Shown in pieces: positions 42,463 to 51,301 of a stretch of DNA of 64,000 nucleotides. Made by a program: the position numbers and the translations under genes. The notes under the pieces are model-generated. The model was not told where the DNA came from. It worked only from the letters and a program-made list of their open reading frames with translations, and did no database searches. Each line of letters opens with the position of its first letter. Position 1 is the stretch's first letter. Source of the DNA: Nocardiopsis sp. FR4 (GTDB lineage Bacteria; Actinomycetota; Actinomycetes; Streptosporangiales; Streptosporangiaceae); assembly GCF_009830945.1 (NCBI RefSeq), contig NZ_VWVV01000026.1:1-64000 (forward strand). Reading direction: 5' to 3'.

Positions 42463-44499
42463 GTGAGTTCCGAGCGCGCGCCCCTCAGCGCCGAAGCCGT
42501 GCTGGCCTCCTCAGCGGACGCGGTGGTGTGTATCGACAGCGAACTCCGAGTCACCCTCTGGAACCCGGCCGCCGAGAGGCTGTTCGGCTGGCGGGCGGAG
42601 GAGGTGCTCGGGGAGGAGCTGCCGATCGTCCCCGCCGACCTGAGGGCCGAGTCCGGCGCGGTGCTCGAACACGTGCGCTCCGGCACCCCGCTGTCCATCC
42701 ACACCCGCCGCGTGCGCAAGGACGGCGGTGTCGTCGACGTGCGGGTCAACACCAGCCCGGTACCCGGCGCCGCCGGCGGAACCGCCGGGTGGGTGCTCAA
42801 CCTCTATCCCTCCGACAGCGACACGCGGGCCCAGTCCTCGGCGATGGAACGGGCCAGGCTGGTGCGGCGGCTCACCGACGTGGTGGTCGACATCAACGCC
42901 GACCTGAGCCTGCGGATCGTCCTGGACCGCATCTCCCGCGGCATCACCGAGCTCACCGGCGCCGACGCGGGCGGCTTCGTGCTGCTCAAGGAGGACCGCG
43001 TGGAGCTGGTGAGCATCTCGGAGCTGTCGGAGCAACTCCGGGGCTTCAGCTCGGCGCTGGACGACAGCCTGTTCGGCGAGCTGTTGCGCAGCGGCAAGTC
43101 CGTGCTGCTGGCCAACGAGGACACCCGCGGCCTGCAGGACCTGGTCTGGGCCGACCTGCCCGGGCTGCACACCATCGCCCTGGGCGTGTCCAACGTGCAC
43201 GGCCGCCCCTACGGCGCCCTCTACGCGCTCTACAGCCAGCGCAAGGTCGGCCACGTCGAGCTGGAACTCCTCGAACTGCTCGCCGCGCACGCCGGGGTGG
43301 CGATCGGCAACGCCCTGGCCTACGAGGAGCTCAACCGCCAGCGCGTCCACGAGCAGGCGGTGGCCGACTCCAGCGCCGACGGCATCGCGGTCCTGGACTT
43401 CGGCGGCCGGGTGCGCAAGTGGAACCGCTCGGCGGTCGAGCTCACCGGCTACCGGGCCGAGGTGGTGGAGGGGCGCCACCCGCCCTTCCCGCTGCCCGCC
43501 TGCCACGGCCAGCCCGTCAAGCACCAGCTCAAGGACGGCCGCTGGCTGGAGATCCTCATGGCTCAGATCCCGCGCACCCACGAGTGGGTGGTGGACTTCC
43601 GCGACATCACCGCGCAGAAGGCCATGGAGGACGAGCGCGAGGCCTTCCTGGCCACGAGCGGGCACGAGCTGCGCACCCCCATCACCGTGATCCACGGCTA
43701 CGCCACCACGCTGATGCGCAAGTGGGAGCGGCTCACCCCGGAGGCGCAGTACAAGGCCGTCGGCACCATCGCCGAGCGCTCCTCGGCCCTGGCCACGCTG
43801 GTGGACCGGCTCCAGCTGGGCTCGGACGTGGCGCGCGGGGACCTGCGGGTCAGCCACGACCGCTTCGACCTGTCCGAGGTCCTGCGCCAGGCGGTCAGCG
43901 CCTTCCGACCCCTGTCCGACCGGCACGACGTCACCCTGGGAGCGCTGCCCCCGCTGCCGCCCACCGCGGGCGACCCGCTGGCCACGGGCATGATCATGGA
44001 CCAGCTGCTGGACAACGCCCTGAAGTTCTCCCCCGGCGGCGGCCGCGTGCACGTGAGCGCGTACGCCGAGGAGGACGCCGTCGCCGTGGTGGTCGACGAC
44101 GAGGGCGTGGGGCTCCGGGCGGGCGACGAGGAGCGCATCTTCGAACGCTTCGTGCAGGCCGGGGTGCGCGGTGACGACTCCGGTTTCGGCGGGTTGGGCC
44201 TGGGGCTGTACATCGTCCGCCAGCTGGCCCGGGACCAGGGCGGCGACGTCACCGCCCAGCGGCTGGAGCGCGGGGCGCGGATGCGCTTCACGGTGCCGCT
44301 CCACCGCGCGGACGACCCGCCCTCCGGGGACGGCCCGCCCTCCGGGGACGGCCCGCCCTCCGCGGAGAGACGGCCGTCGACCCCCGACGAGTCGCCTCAC
44401 AAGCAACCTGAGTCCCAGGAGTCAACAAAAAACTCTTCAACACCAGAACCCCTGTCACGTCAGCGATCCCCGCGCCGACGTGCGAGTCGTACGCGGTGA
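42463..44499 (+). CDS. Soluble sensor histidine kinase (PAS-GAF-PAS-HisKA-HATPase)
   Basis: 678 residues from GTG 42463. No membrane segment. PAS at about 10-115, GAF about 135-285, second PAS about 300-390. The phosphoacceptor H401 is in SGHELRTPITVIHG; the N-box is DQLLDNALKFSPGG, and G-boxes are VDDEGVGL and GGLGLGLYIVRQLA. The C-terminal tail has repeated GDGPPS units and a basic Arg-rich end. There is no response regulator nearby; the next genes are an anti-sigma-like ATPase and a STAS protein, which suggests input to a sigma-factor network. Confidence 0.92.
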   Translation: MSSERAPLSAEAVLASSADAVVCIDSELRVTLWNPAAERLFGWRAEEVLGEELPIVPADLRAESGAVLEHVRSGTPLSIHTRRVRKDGGVVDVRVNTSPVPGAAGGTAGWVLNLYPSDSDTRAQSSAMERARLVRRLTDVVVDINADLSLRIVLDRISRGITELTGADAGGFVLLKEDRVELVSISELSEQLRGFSSALDDSLFGELLRSGKSVLLANEDTRGLQDLVWADLPGLHTIALGVSNVHGRPYGALYALYSQRKVGHVELELLELLAAHAGVAIGNALAYEELNRQRVHEQAVADSSADGIAVLDFGGRVRKWNRSAVELTGYRAEVVEGRHPPFPLPACHGQPVKHQLKDGRWLEILMAQIPRTHEWVVDFRDITAQKAMEDEREAFLATSGHELRTPITVIHGYATTLMRKWERLTPEAQYKAVGTIAERSSALATLVDRLQLGSDVARGDLRVSHDRFDLSEVLRQAVSAFRPLSDRHDVTLGALPPLPPTAGDPLATGMIMDQLLDNALKFSPGGGRVHVSAYAEEDAVAVVVDDEGVGLRAGDEERIFERFVQAGVRGDDSGFGGLGLGLYIVRQLARDQGGDVTAQRLERGARMRFTVPLHRADDPPSGDGPPSGDGPPSAERRPSTPDESPHKQPESQESTKNSSTPEPLSRQRSPRRRASRTR

Positions 44500-44622
44500 T
44501 TCATCTCGCGGTGGGTTTCCTCGCGAGTTGAACGGGGCATTTCCACCCCTGGTGGAATTCGCTGGCACACATCGGGCGGGTTCCGGACGGCCCGAGAAAG
44601 CACGATCGCGCAGGGATTCAAC

Positions 44623-45225
44623 GTGTCAGGAGACCACACCCCACTCGACGCGGGGAACCGCCCGCACAAGGTCGAGCGGAACGTCACGCTCCCCTACACC
44701 CCCGCCAGCGTGACCGGTGCCCGGCGGCGGATGTGCCGCGACCTGCGCGCCATGGAGATCGGGGAGGACCGCGTCGACGACGCCGCCCTCATCCTCAGCG
44801 AACTCGTCAGCAACGCCCTTCGCCACGCCAGCCCCCTGCCCACCCCCGGCAACCCCGAGAACAGCGTCGGCGTGTCCTGGCGCGCCGAGGTGGACCGCGG
44901 GCCGCAGTGCGGCGGCTGGGTGGAGATCGCGGTGCGCGACGGGGGCTCCAGCACGATGCCCCGGGTGGCCCGCCCCTCCGTCTCCGGCCTGGGCGGCCGC
45001 GGCCTGGGCATCGTCCAGTCCCTGTCCGGCCGCTGGGGCACCGAGATGGACGCGACCACCACCACGGTGTGGGCGGTCCTGGAGATCCCCGCCGAGGAGT
45101 CCGTCCACGAGGCGGGCGACACGGCCCGGGGCCTGCCCGAGGGCCTGGGCGGCGGTTCCGGCGACGTCGTCGAACTGCGGCTGCGCGTCCGGGAGGGCGC
45201 CAGCGCTCGGACCGCCATGATCTGA
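44623..45225 (+). CDS. ATP-binding anti-sigma-factor-like protein (RsbW/HATPase_c type)
   Basis: 200 residues from GTG 44623. The GHKL-type ATPase core has ILSELVSNALRHASPL (N-box), VRDGGSS and GLGGRGLGIVQSLSGRWG. The first 25 residues precede the family's usual start. Such small kinases phosphorylate STAS-type antagonists and, in some cases, bind sigma factors; the STAS gene 116 bases downstream is the likely partner. Confidence 0.88.
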   Translation: MSGDHTPLDAGNRPHKVERNVTLPYTPASVTGARRRMCRDLRAMEIGEDRVDDAALILSELVSNALRHASPLPTPGNPENSVGVSWRAEVDRGPQCGGWVEIAVRDGGSSTMPRVARPSVSGLGGRGLGIVQSLSGRWGTEMDATTTTVWAVLEIPAEESVHEAGDTARGLPEGLGGGSGDVVELRLRVREGASARTAMI

Positions 45226-45341
45226 CCGCTCCGGGATTCCCCGCGGGCGCCGCGCGGCGCCGTCCGCGGGTGTACCGCCGATGTCGCGAAACACCGCCAA
45301 CGAGGTGGCCCGCGGCCGGACCTGCCGCTACAGTCACGACT

Positions 45342-45698
45342 GTGGAGTTGAAGATATCAAGCCGATCTCAGGAAGACGTCGCGGTGGTAACCGTGGGCGG
45401 TGAGGTCGACCTGTACACGGCACCCCAGATGCGGGACGGTCTCCTCGGGGCCCTCGACGACGGGGCACGGCGGTTGCTCGTCGACATGTCGAGGGTGGAG
45501 TTCTGCGACTCGACCGGCATCAGCGTGCTGCTCTCCGCCATGAAGCGCGCCCGCGACAAGGGGGGCGACCTGGAACTCGTCGCGCCCCGGCCCGCGGTCA
45601 CCAAGGTGCTGGAGGTGACCGGGCTGGACGAGGTGTTCGTCGTCCACGCCGACCCCGAAGCGCTGCCGGTGGTCGCCGGGACCGGCGGCACCCCGTAG
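45342..45698 (+). CDS. STAS-domain anti-sigma-factor antagonist
   Basis: 118 residues from GTG 45342. The STAS signature FCDSTGISVLLSA carries the phosphorylatable S57, and the N-terminal strand VAVVTVGGEVDLYTAP is typical of SpoIIAA/RsbV/BldG-like proteins. It would bind the anti-sigma kinase when unphosphorylated. It is followed after 5 bases by a glycosyltransferase gene on the same strand. Confidence 0.93.
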   Translation: MELKISSRSQEDVAVVTVGGEVDLYTAPQMRDGLLGALDDGARRLLVDMSRVEFCDSTGISVLLSAMKRARDKGGDLELVAPRPAVTKVLEVTGLDEVFVVHADPEALPVVAGTGGTP

Positions 45699-45703
45699 AG
45701 CCC

Positions 45704-46546
45704 GTGTCCCGGGGTGAGGGCGGCGGCCCGGAGGAGACCGGCGTCGCCGTGGTGATCGCCGCCAAGGACGAGGCGCCGCGGGTCGGCAGGACCGTTCGGG
45801 CCGCCCGCGCCCTGCCCGGGGTGGACCTGGTCGTCGTGGTCGACGACGGCTCCACCGACCGCACCGCCGACGTCGCCCGCGAGGCCGGGGCCCGCGTGCT
45901 CCGGCACGCCCGCAACCGCGGCAAGGGGGCGGCCATGGAGACGGGCGCCGAGGGCGTCCGCCTCGCCGAGGCGAGTGACGGGAGCGCCGTCCGCCCGCCC
46001 CGGCACCTGCTGTTCCTGGACGCCGACCTGGAGGACACCGCCGCGGCGGCCGCCCCCCTCGTCGAGCCGGTCCTGCGCGGCAAGGCCGACATGACCATCG
46101 CGCTCTTCCCCGCCACCCGGATGCGCCTGGGCGGCCACGGGTTCGTGGTGAGCCTCTCCCGCGGCGGGGTCCGCAGGGCCACCGGGTGGGAGCCCGAACA
46201 GCCCCTCAGCGGACAGCGCTGCCTCACCCGGGCCGCCTTCGAGGCGGCACGCCCCCTGGCCGCGGGCTTCGGCGTGGAGACCGGGCTGACCATCGACGTG
46301 CTGCGCGCGGGCTTTCGCGTGCTGGAGGTGGAGGTGCCCCTGGAGCACCGGGCCACCGGCACCGACCTGCGCGCCCAGCTGCACCGGGCCCACCAGTTCG
46401 CCGACGTGGCGCGGGCGCTGGCGTTGCGCGAGCTGCGCCCCACCGCCCGGCGCCAGTGGGAGCGCACCCGGGCGCGTGCGCTCACCTCCGGACGGCAACT
46501 GGCGCGCAAAGTCGGGCACATGAGTCGGCGAAATCGCCCGAAGTAA
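45704..46546 (+). CDS. Glycosyltransferase family 2
   Basis: 280 residues from GTG 45704. The GT-A fold is shown by VAVVIAAKDEAPRVGRTV, VVDDGSTDRTADVA, HARNRGKGAAMETG and HLLFLDADLEDT (metal-binding DxD). The pattern resembles glucosyl-3-phosphoglycerate synthase-like and undecaprenyl-linked enzymes; acceptor unknown. The C-terminus is basic and helical. It overlaps no gene but follows the STAS stop by 5 bases, so it is probably in that operon. Confidence 0.88.
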   Translation: MSRGEGGGPEETGVAVVIAAKDEAPRVGRTVRAARALPGVDLVVVVDDGSTDRTADVAREAGARVLRHARNRGKGAAMETGAEGVRLAEASDGSAVRPPRHLLFLDADLEDTAAAAAPLVEPVLRGKADMTIALFPATRMRLGGHGFVVSLSRGGVRRATGWEPEQPLSGQRCLTRAAFEAARPLAAGFGVETGLTIDVLRAGFRVLEVEVPLEHRATGTDLRAQLHRAHQFADVARALALRELRPTARRQWERTRARALTSGRQLARKVGHMSRRNRPK

Positions 46547-46582
46547 CCCCATGGGTGCTCTGAGTAGTTGTACGCTCGCCCT

Positions 46583-47161
46583 GTGTTCACGACGATCCTG
46601 GCTTTGACCGGAATGCTCTCGGGTCTGGGCGCGCTCGCCCTCGGCGGGTACGCGTTGTCCAGGACCCGGGTGGCCGACAACGACTCCCAGACGATCGCCC
46701 TGCGGGCGGCGGAGGCCGGCGCCTCGGGCGCGGACCCGCTCGCCGTGCGCGACGTCGCACTGCTCCACTACGACGCCCTGGAGGAGATGTCGGGCGCCCG
46801 CTCCTTCTCCCTGGCGCTGCTCAACAGCGAGGGCGACGGAGTGGTCGTCACCTCCATCAACGGGCGCACCGAGACGCGCACCTACGCCAAGCCCGTGGTG
46901 GGCGGCGAGTCCGACATCCTGCTCAGCCCCGAGGAGTACCGCGTGGTCCGCGCGGCCCGGCTGGGCGAGGGGGTGGGCGCCACCGTGACCGCGGGGAGTT
47001 CCCCGCTGCGCACCGTGCCGCGCCCCGGCGGGGCCCGCGCCGCCGCGGAGGCCGACGCCCCCGGGAGGGAGCGGGAGCCCCTGGCCACCGTGCCCCGGGG
47101 CGCGGGGGAGGAGGCGCGCGGCGACGCCGGGGAGGACGCCCCGAACCAGACGGCCCCGTAG
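46583..47161 (+). CDS. DUF4446-family membrane protein
   Basis: 192 residues from GTG 46583. One N-terminal membrane helix (about 4-26), then the DUF4446 core: DVALLHYDALEEMSGARSFSLALLN, DGVVVTSINGRTETRTYAKP and LSPEEYRVVR. The last 60 residues are low-complexity and acidic. Family function is unknown. No ribosome binding site is seen, and a -10-like TACGCT stands just upstream, so the mRNA may be leaderless. It precedes pheA. Confidence 0.86.
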   Translation: MFTTILALTGMLSGLGALALGGYALSRTRVADNDSQTIALRAAEAGASGADPLAVRDVALLHYDALEEMSGARSFSLALLNSEGDGVVVTSINGRTETRTYAKPVVGGESDILLSPEEYRVVRAARLGEGVGATVTAGSSPLRTVPRPGGARAAAEADAPGREREPLATVPRGAGEEARGDAGEDAPNQTAP

Positions 47162-47224
47162 GCTCCGGGCCCGGGCGGACCCGAACCGCCGCGCCCGTGC
47201 CCCGGGTCCGTATAGCCTGGCCGT

Positions 47225-48172
47225 ATGCCCAAGCGCTACGCCTACCTCGGCCCCGAGGGCACCTTCACCGAAGCCGCCCTGCGGGATCTGCGCCCCGGGG
47301 CGGCCGACGAGGCCCGCGTCCCCTGCGAGGGGATCGCGGCGGTCTTCGACGCGGTCCGCTCCGGCGCGGCGGACGGCGGCGTCGTCCCCCTGGAGAACTC
47401 GGTCGAGGGCGGTGTCACCGCCACCATCGCCGAGCTGGTCAACGGCGCCCCGCTGCTCATCACCGGGGAGGCGGCCGTACCGGTGGAGTTCACCCTCTTC
47501 GCCCGGCCGGGGACGGTCCTGGAGGACGTCAAGCGGGTGGCCACCCACCCCCACGCCCTCGCCCAGTGCCGGGGCTGGCTCGCCCAGCACCTGCCCGAGG
47601 CCGACACGCACACCGTCTCCTCCACCGCCGCCGCCGCGCGCGCGGTGTCCGAACCCGGCTCGCCCTACGACGCCGCCGTCTGCGCGGTGATCGCCGGGGA
47701 GCGCTACGGCCTGCGCGCCCTGGCCTCCGGCATCGGCGACCGCTCCGACGCCGCCACCCGGTTCATCTACCTGTCCCGGCCCGGCGCACTGCCCGAGCCC
47801 ACCGGCTCGGACCTGACCTCGCTGGTCGCCTTCATCGCCGACGACCACCCGGGCGCCCTGATCGGGGTGCTCAACCAGTTCGCCGTGCGCGGGGTCAACC
47901 TCACCCGCCTGGAGTCGCGCCCCACCGGTGACGGGCTGGGCAGCTACTGCTTCTGCATCGACGCCGAGGGGCACGTGGCGGACGCCCGCGTCGGCGAGGC
48001 GCTCATGGGCATCCGGCGGGTGTGCCGGGACGTGCGCTTCCTCGGCAGCTACCCCCGCGACGGGAGGGCCGCCGTGGCCGACCCGCCGCTGCGTCCCCGC
48101 CCCACCACCGACGCCGACTTCGCCGAGGCCGAGCTGTGGCTGGCCCGGGTGCGCTCCGGCCAGGTGGACTGA
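47225..48172 (+). CDS. pheA: Prephenate dehydratase
   Basis: 315 residues. It converts prephenate to phenylpyruvate in phenylalanine synthesis. N-terminal catalytic domain: [27 protein letters not shown] and [10 protein letters not shown] (the TRF catalytic motif). The C-terminal ACT domain has [26 protein letters not shown] with the ESRP phenylalanine-binding motif, and ends about 35 residues later than usual. No chorismate mutase domain is fused. It stands just upstream of serS, the common order in Actinobacteria. Confidence 0.95.
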   Translation: MPKRYAYLGPEGTFTEAALRDLRPGAADEARVPCEGIAAVFDAVRSGAADGGVVPLENSVEGGVTATIAELVNGAPLLITGEAAVPVEFTLFARPGTVLEDVKRVATHPHALAQCRGWLAQHLPEADTHTVSSTAAAARAVSEPGSPYDAAVCAVIAGERYGLRALASGIGDRSDAATRFIYLSRPGALPEPTGSDLTSLVAFIADDHPGALIGVLNQFAVRGVNLTRLESRPTGDGLGSYCFCIDAEGHVADARVGEALMGIRRVCRDVRFLGSYPRDGRAAVADPPLRPRPTTDADFAEAELWLARVRSGQVD

Positions 48173-48254
48173 GCGGGCTCCGCCGCCTCCCGTCCACGCC
48201 GCGGTTGTGGAAAAGTTGTCGGCGCGTCCGGGACCGGGCGGTAACCTGCAAGAC

Positions 48255-49526
48255 GTGATCGACCTTCGCGCTCTTCGAGAAGACCCCGAACGACTCCGTG
48301 CCTCGCAGCGGGCCCGCGGTGAGGACCCCTCCGCCGCCGACCGCCTGCTCGAACTCGACGCCAGCCGCCGCTCCGCGCTGTCCCGGTTCGAGACCCTGCG
48401 CGCCGAGCAGAAGAGCGTGGGCAAGTCCGTCTCCAAGGCCTCCCCGGAGGAGCGCGAGGAGCTGCTGACCCGGGCCAAGGCGCTGGCCGCCCAGGTCAAG
48501 GAGGCCGAGGCCGAGGCCGGGCGCCTGGGCGCCGAGCTGGACACGGCCCTGGCCGGGGTGCCCAACCTCGTGGAGGAGGGCGCGCCCGAGGGCGGCGTGG
48601 ACGACTTCAAGGTCCTGGAGACCGTCGGCACCCCGCCCGCCTTCGACTTCACCCCGCGCGACCACCTGGAGCTGGGCGAGATGCTCGGCGCCATCGACAC
48701 CGAGCGCGGCGCCAAGGTCTCCGGGGCCCGGTTCTACTTCCTCACCGGCGTGGGCGCCCAGCTGGAGCTGGCCCTGCTCAACATGGCGATGAACCAGGCC
48801 GTCCAGGCGGGCTTCACACCGATGATCCCGCCGGTGCTGGTCAAGCCCGAGACCATGGAGGGCACCGGGTTCCTCGGCGCGCACGCCGACGAGGTCTACC
48901 GCCTGCCCGCCGACGACCTCTACCTGGTCGGCACCTCCGAGGTCCCGCTGGCCGGGTACCACGCCGGGGAGATCCTGCCCGCCGACGCGCTTCCCCACCG
49001 CTACATCGGCTGGTCGCCGTGCTTCCGCCGGGAGGCGGGCTCCTACGGCAAGGACACCCGCGGCATCATCCGGGTGCACCAGTTCAACAAGGTGGAGATG
49101 TTCGTCTACACCCACCCCGACCAGGCGCACGAGGAGCACAAGCGGCTGCTCGCCTGGGAGCGGGAGATGCTGGACAAGCTGGAGCTGCCCTACCGGGTGG
49201 TGGACATCGCCGCCGGGGACCTGGGCACCAGCGCCGCCCGCAAGTACGACTGCGAGGCGTGGGTCCCCACCCAGGAGACCTACCGGGAGCTGACCTCCAC
49301 CTCCAACTGCACCGAGTTCCAGGCGCGCCGCCTCAACGTGCGCTTCCGGGGGGAGGACGGCAAGCCCCGCTTCGCCGCCACGCTCAACGGCACCCTGGCC
49401 ACCACCCGGTGGATCGTCGCGATCCTGGAGAACCACCAGCGCGAGGACGGCTCGGTGGTCGTCCCCGAGGCGCTGCGGCCCTACCTGGGCCGCGAGGTCC
49501 TGGAGCCGGTCACGGCCGCCAGGTAG
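48255..49526 (+). CDS. serS: Seryl-tRNA synthetase
   Basis: 423 residues from GTG 48255. An N-terminal coiled-coil arm (about 25-105) binds the long variable arm of tRNA-Ser. Class II motifs: motif 2 in [19 protein letters not shown] and motif 3 in [16 protein letters not shown]; the TXE serine site is in [11 protein letters not shown]. The start fits the conserved beginning [15 protein letters not shown]. There is no clear ribosome binding site, only GTAACCTGCAAGAC, so translation may be leaderless or use a short leader. Confidence 0.97.
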   Translation: MIDLRALREDPERLRASQRARGEDPSAADRLLELDASRRSALSRFETLRAEQKSVGKSVSKASPEEREELLTRAKALAAQVKEAEAEAGRLGAELDTALAGVPNLVEEGAPEGGVDDFKVLETVGTPPAFDFTPRDHLELGEMLGAIDTERGAKVSGARFYFLTGVGAQLELALLNMAMNQAVQAGFTPMIPPVLVKPETMEGTGFLGAHADEVYRLPADDLYLVGTSEVPLAGYHAGEILPADALPHRYIGWSPCFRREAGSYGKDTRGIIRVHQFNKVEMFVYTHPDQAHEEHKRLLAWEREMLDKLELPYRVVDIAAGDLGTSAARKYDCEAWVPTQETYRELTSTSNCTEFQARRLNVRFRGEDGKPRFAATLNGTLATTRWIVAILENHQREDGSVVVPEALRPYLGREVLEPVTAAR

Positions 49527-49534
49527 CCCGAGCG

Positions 49535-49570
49535 CGAAGGCGCCCGCCCCGGCCGGGGCGGGCGCCTTCG
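49535..49570. terminator. Bidirectional terminator after serS
   Basis: A perfect 36-bp palindrome (18-bp arms 49535-49552 and 49553-49570, no spacer) 8 bases after the serS stop and facing bpa. Confidence 0.85.
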
Positions 49571-49580
49571 CCGTCCCGCG

Positions 49581-50117
49581 TCACAGGTAGGGGCCGGACC
49601 CGTGCCGCTCCTCGCCCGGGCCCCCGGGGCCCTGGGCCTGCAGACCCGCCACACCGGGCGGCAGGGCCTTGCGCATGTTCTCCAGCTGGGCGCGGGCCGC
49701 CATCTGCTGGGCGAACAGGGTGGTCTGGATGCCGTGGAACAGGCCCTCCAGCCAGCCCACCAGCTGCGCCTGGGCGATGCGCAGCTCGGCCTCGCTGGGC
49801 GCGGCCCCCTCCGCGAACGGCAGGGCCAGTCGTTCCAGCTCCTCGATGAGCTCGGGGGCCAGACCGTCCTCCAGCTCCTTGATGGAGGACGTGTGGATCT
49901 CCTTGAGGCGCGTACGGCTCGCCTCGTCCAGCGGAGCGGCCTTCACCTCGTCCAGGAGCTGGCGGATCATGCTGCCGATCCGCATCACCTTGGCGGGCTG
50001 CTCCACCATGTCCGCGAGGGTGCGCGGTTCCTCCGCTTCCCCATCGCTCCCGCCGCGCTGGTCGGCTCCCATCACCAGCATCTGGGGCTGCTCGTTCGGG
50101 TTGTCTGCGCTGCTCAT
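49581..50117 (-). CDS. bpa: Bacterial proteasome activator Bpa (DUF2587)
   Basis: 178 residues from ATG 50117, with AAGGGGA upstream. The helical core has VMRIGSMIRQLLDEVKAAPL, RTRLKEIHTSSIKELEDGL and AQAQLVGWLEGLFHGIQTTLF; the protein ends SGPYL, the HbYX-like tail that docks into the 20S proteasome and opens its gate without ATP. Proteasome genes are elsewhere. The homologous Bpa/PafE degrades unfolded proteins such as HspR. Confidence 0.93.
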   Translation of the reverse strand: MSSADNPNEQPQMLVMGADQRGGSDGEAEEPRTLADMVEQPAKVMRIGSMIRQLLDEVKAAPLDEASRTRLKEIHTSSIKELEDGLAPELIEELERLALPFAEGAAPSEAELRIAQAQLVGWLEGLFHGIQTTLFAQQMAARAQLENMRKALPPGVAGLQAQGPGGPGEERHGSGPYL

Positions 50118-50151
50118 CAGTCCCCTTACGTGGAATGTCACCGGCACGCCG

Positions 50152-51126
50152 TCAACGGGTGAGGAGGATCTTTCCGGTGTGCGCGCTCGTTTCCATGACG
50201 CGGTGCGCCTCCGCCGCGTTCCGCATCGGGATCGAACGGTCGACGACGGGGCGAACGACTCCCTGTTCTACCAACGGCCACACCTGCTCGCGTACTCCCG
50301 AGACGATGGCCGCCTTCTCCTCCAGGGGACGGGAACGCAGGGTCGTCGCGTGTACGGAGAGCCTTTTCGCGAGCATACGCCCCAGGTCGGCCTCGGCCCG
50401 GCGGCCGCCCATCAGCGCGATGATCACCAGGCGGCCGTTTGTGGCCAGGCAGCGCAGGTTGGCGTCCAGGTAGGAGCCGCCCATGATGTCGAGGACCAGG
50501 TCGGCCCCGCCCGCCTCGCGCACGCGCTCGGTGAAGTCCTCGGTCCGGTAGTTGACGGTGATCTCGGCGCCCAGCTCCCGGCAGCGCTCCAGCTTCTCCT
50601 CGCTGCCCGCGGTGACGGCCACCCGGGCGCCCAGGGCGCGGGCGAACTGGATGGCGAAGGTGCCGATACCACTGCCCCCGCCGTGCACCAGGACGGTCTC
50701 CCCGGCGCGCAGGCCGCCGACCATCACCAGGTTGGACCACACCGTACAGGCCACCTCGGGCAGCGCGGCGGCCTCGACCAGGTCCACCCCCCGGGGCACC
50801 GGCAGCAGCTGGCCCACCGGTACGGCGACCCGCTCGGCGTAGCCGCCCCCGGACAGCAGGGCGCACACGGGGTCGCCCACGGACCAGCCCGCGCCCTCGG
50901 TGCCGGGGCCGAGCGCGGCGACGGTACCCGAGCACTCCAGTCCCGGGTACTCGGAGGCGCCGGGCGGCGGCGCGTAGTTGCCCTGGCGCTGGGCGACGTC
51001 GGCCCGGTTGGCCGCGCTGGCGGCGACCTCCACCAGGACCTCGCCCTCGCCGGGAACGGGATCGGGAACCTCGGACCAGGACAGGACCTCGGGCCCGCCC
51101 GGTTCAGTGATACGGATCGCGTGCAT
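50152..51126 (-). CDS. NAD(P)H:quinone oxidoreductase (zinc-less MDR family)
   Basis: 324 residues. Medium-chain reductase fold: N-terminal GroES-like domain with EYPGLECSGTVAALG and Rossmann motif VHGGGSGIGTFAIQFARALG. There are no zinc ligands, and the AANRADVAQRQGNYAPPPG segment is that of the PIG3/quinone reductase group. Likely reduces quinones with NADPH. It is 34 bases from bpa on the same strand. Confidence 0.92.
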   Translation of the reverse strand: MHAIRITEPGGPEVLSWSEVPDPVPGEGEVLVEVAASAANRADVAQRQGNYAPPPGASEYPGLECSGTVAALGPGTEGAGWSVGDPVCALLSGGGYAERVAVPVGQLLPVPRGVDLVEAAALPEVACTVWSNLVMVGGLRAGETVLVHGGGSGIGTFAIQFARALGARVAVTAGSEEKLERCRELGAEITVNYRTEDFTERVREAGGADLVLDIMGGSYLDANLRCLATNGRLVIIALMGGRRAEADLGRMLAKRLSVHATTLRSRPLEEKAAIVSGVREQVWPLVEQGVVRPVVDRSIPMRNAAEAHRVMETSAHTGKILLTR

Positions 51127-51301
51127 GAGCCCGACAGTACCCGGGGAGGCTCCTCGGCAGACAGGGGATCACTCCCTCCCCCCGCCCCGGGAAAACGCCT
51201 CGGTGGCAGGGTAGGACTGACCCCAGGGAGCAGGTCCCGTCCCTTCCCCGCTGCGGTATCGCTCCCACCACACAACACCCCCTTCACGCAGGAGAACTCC
51301 G

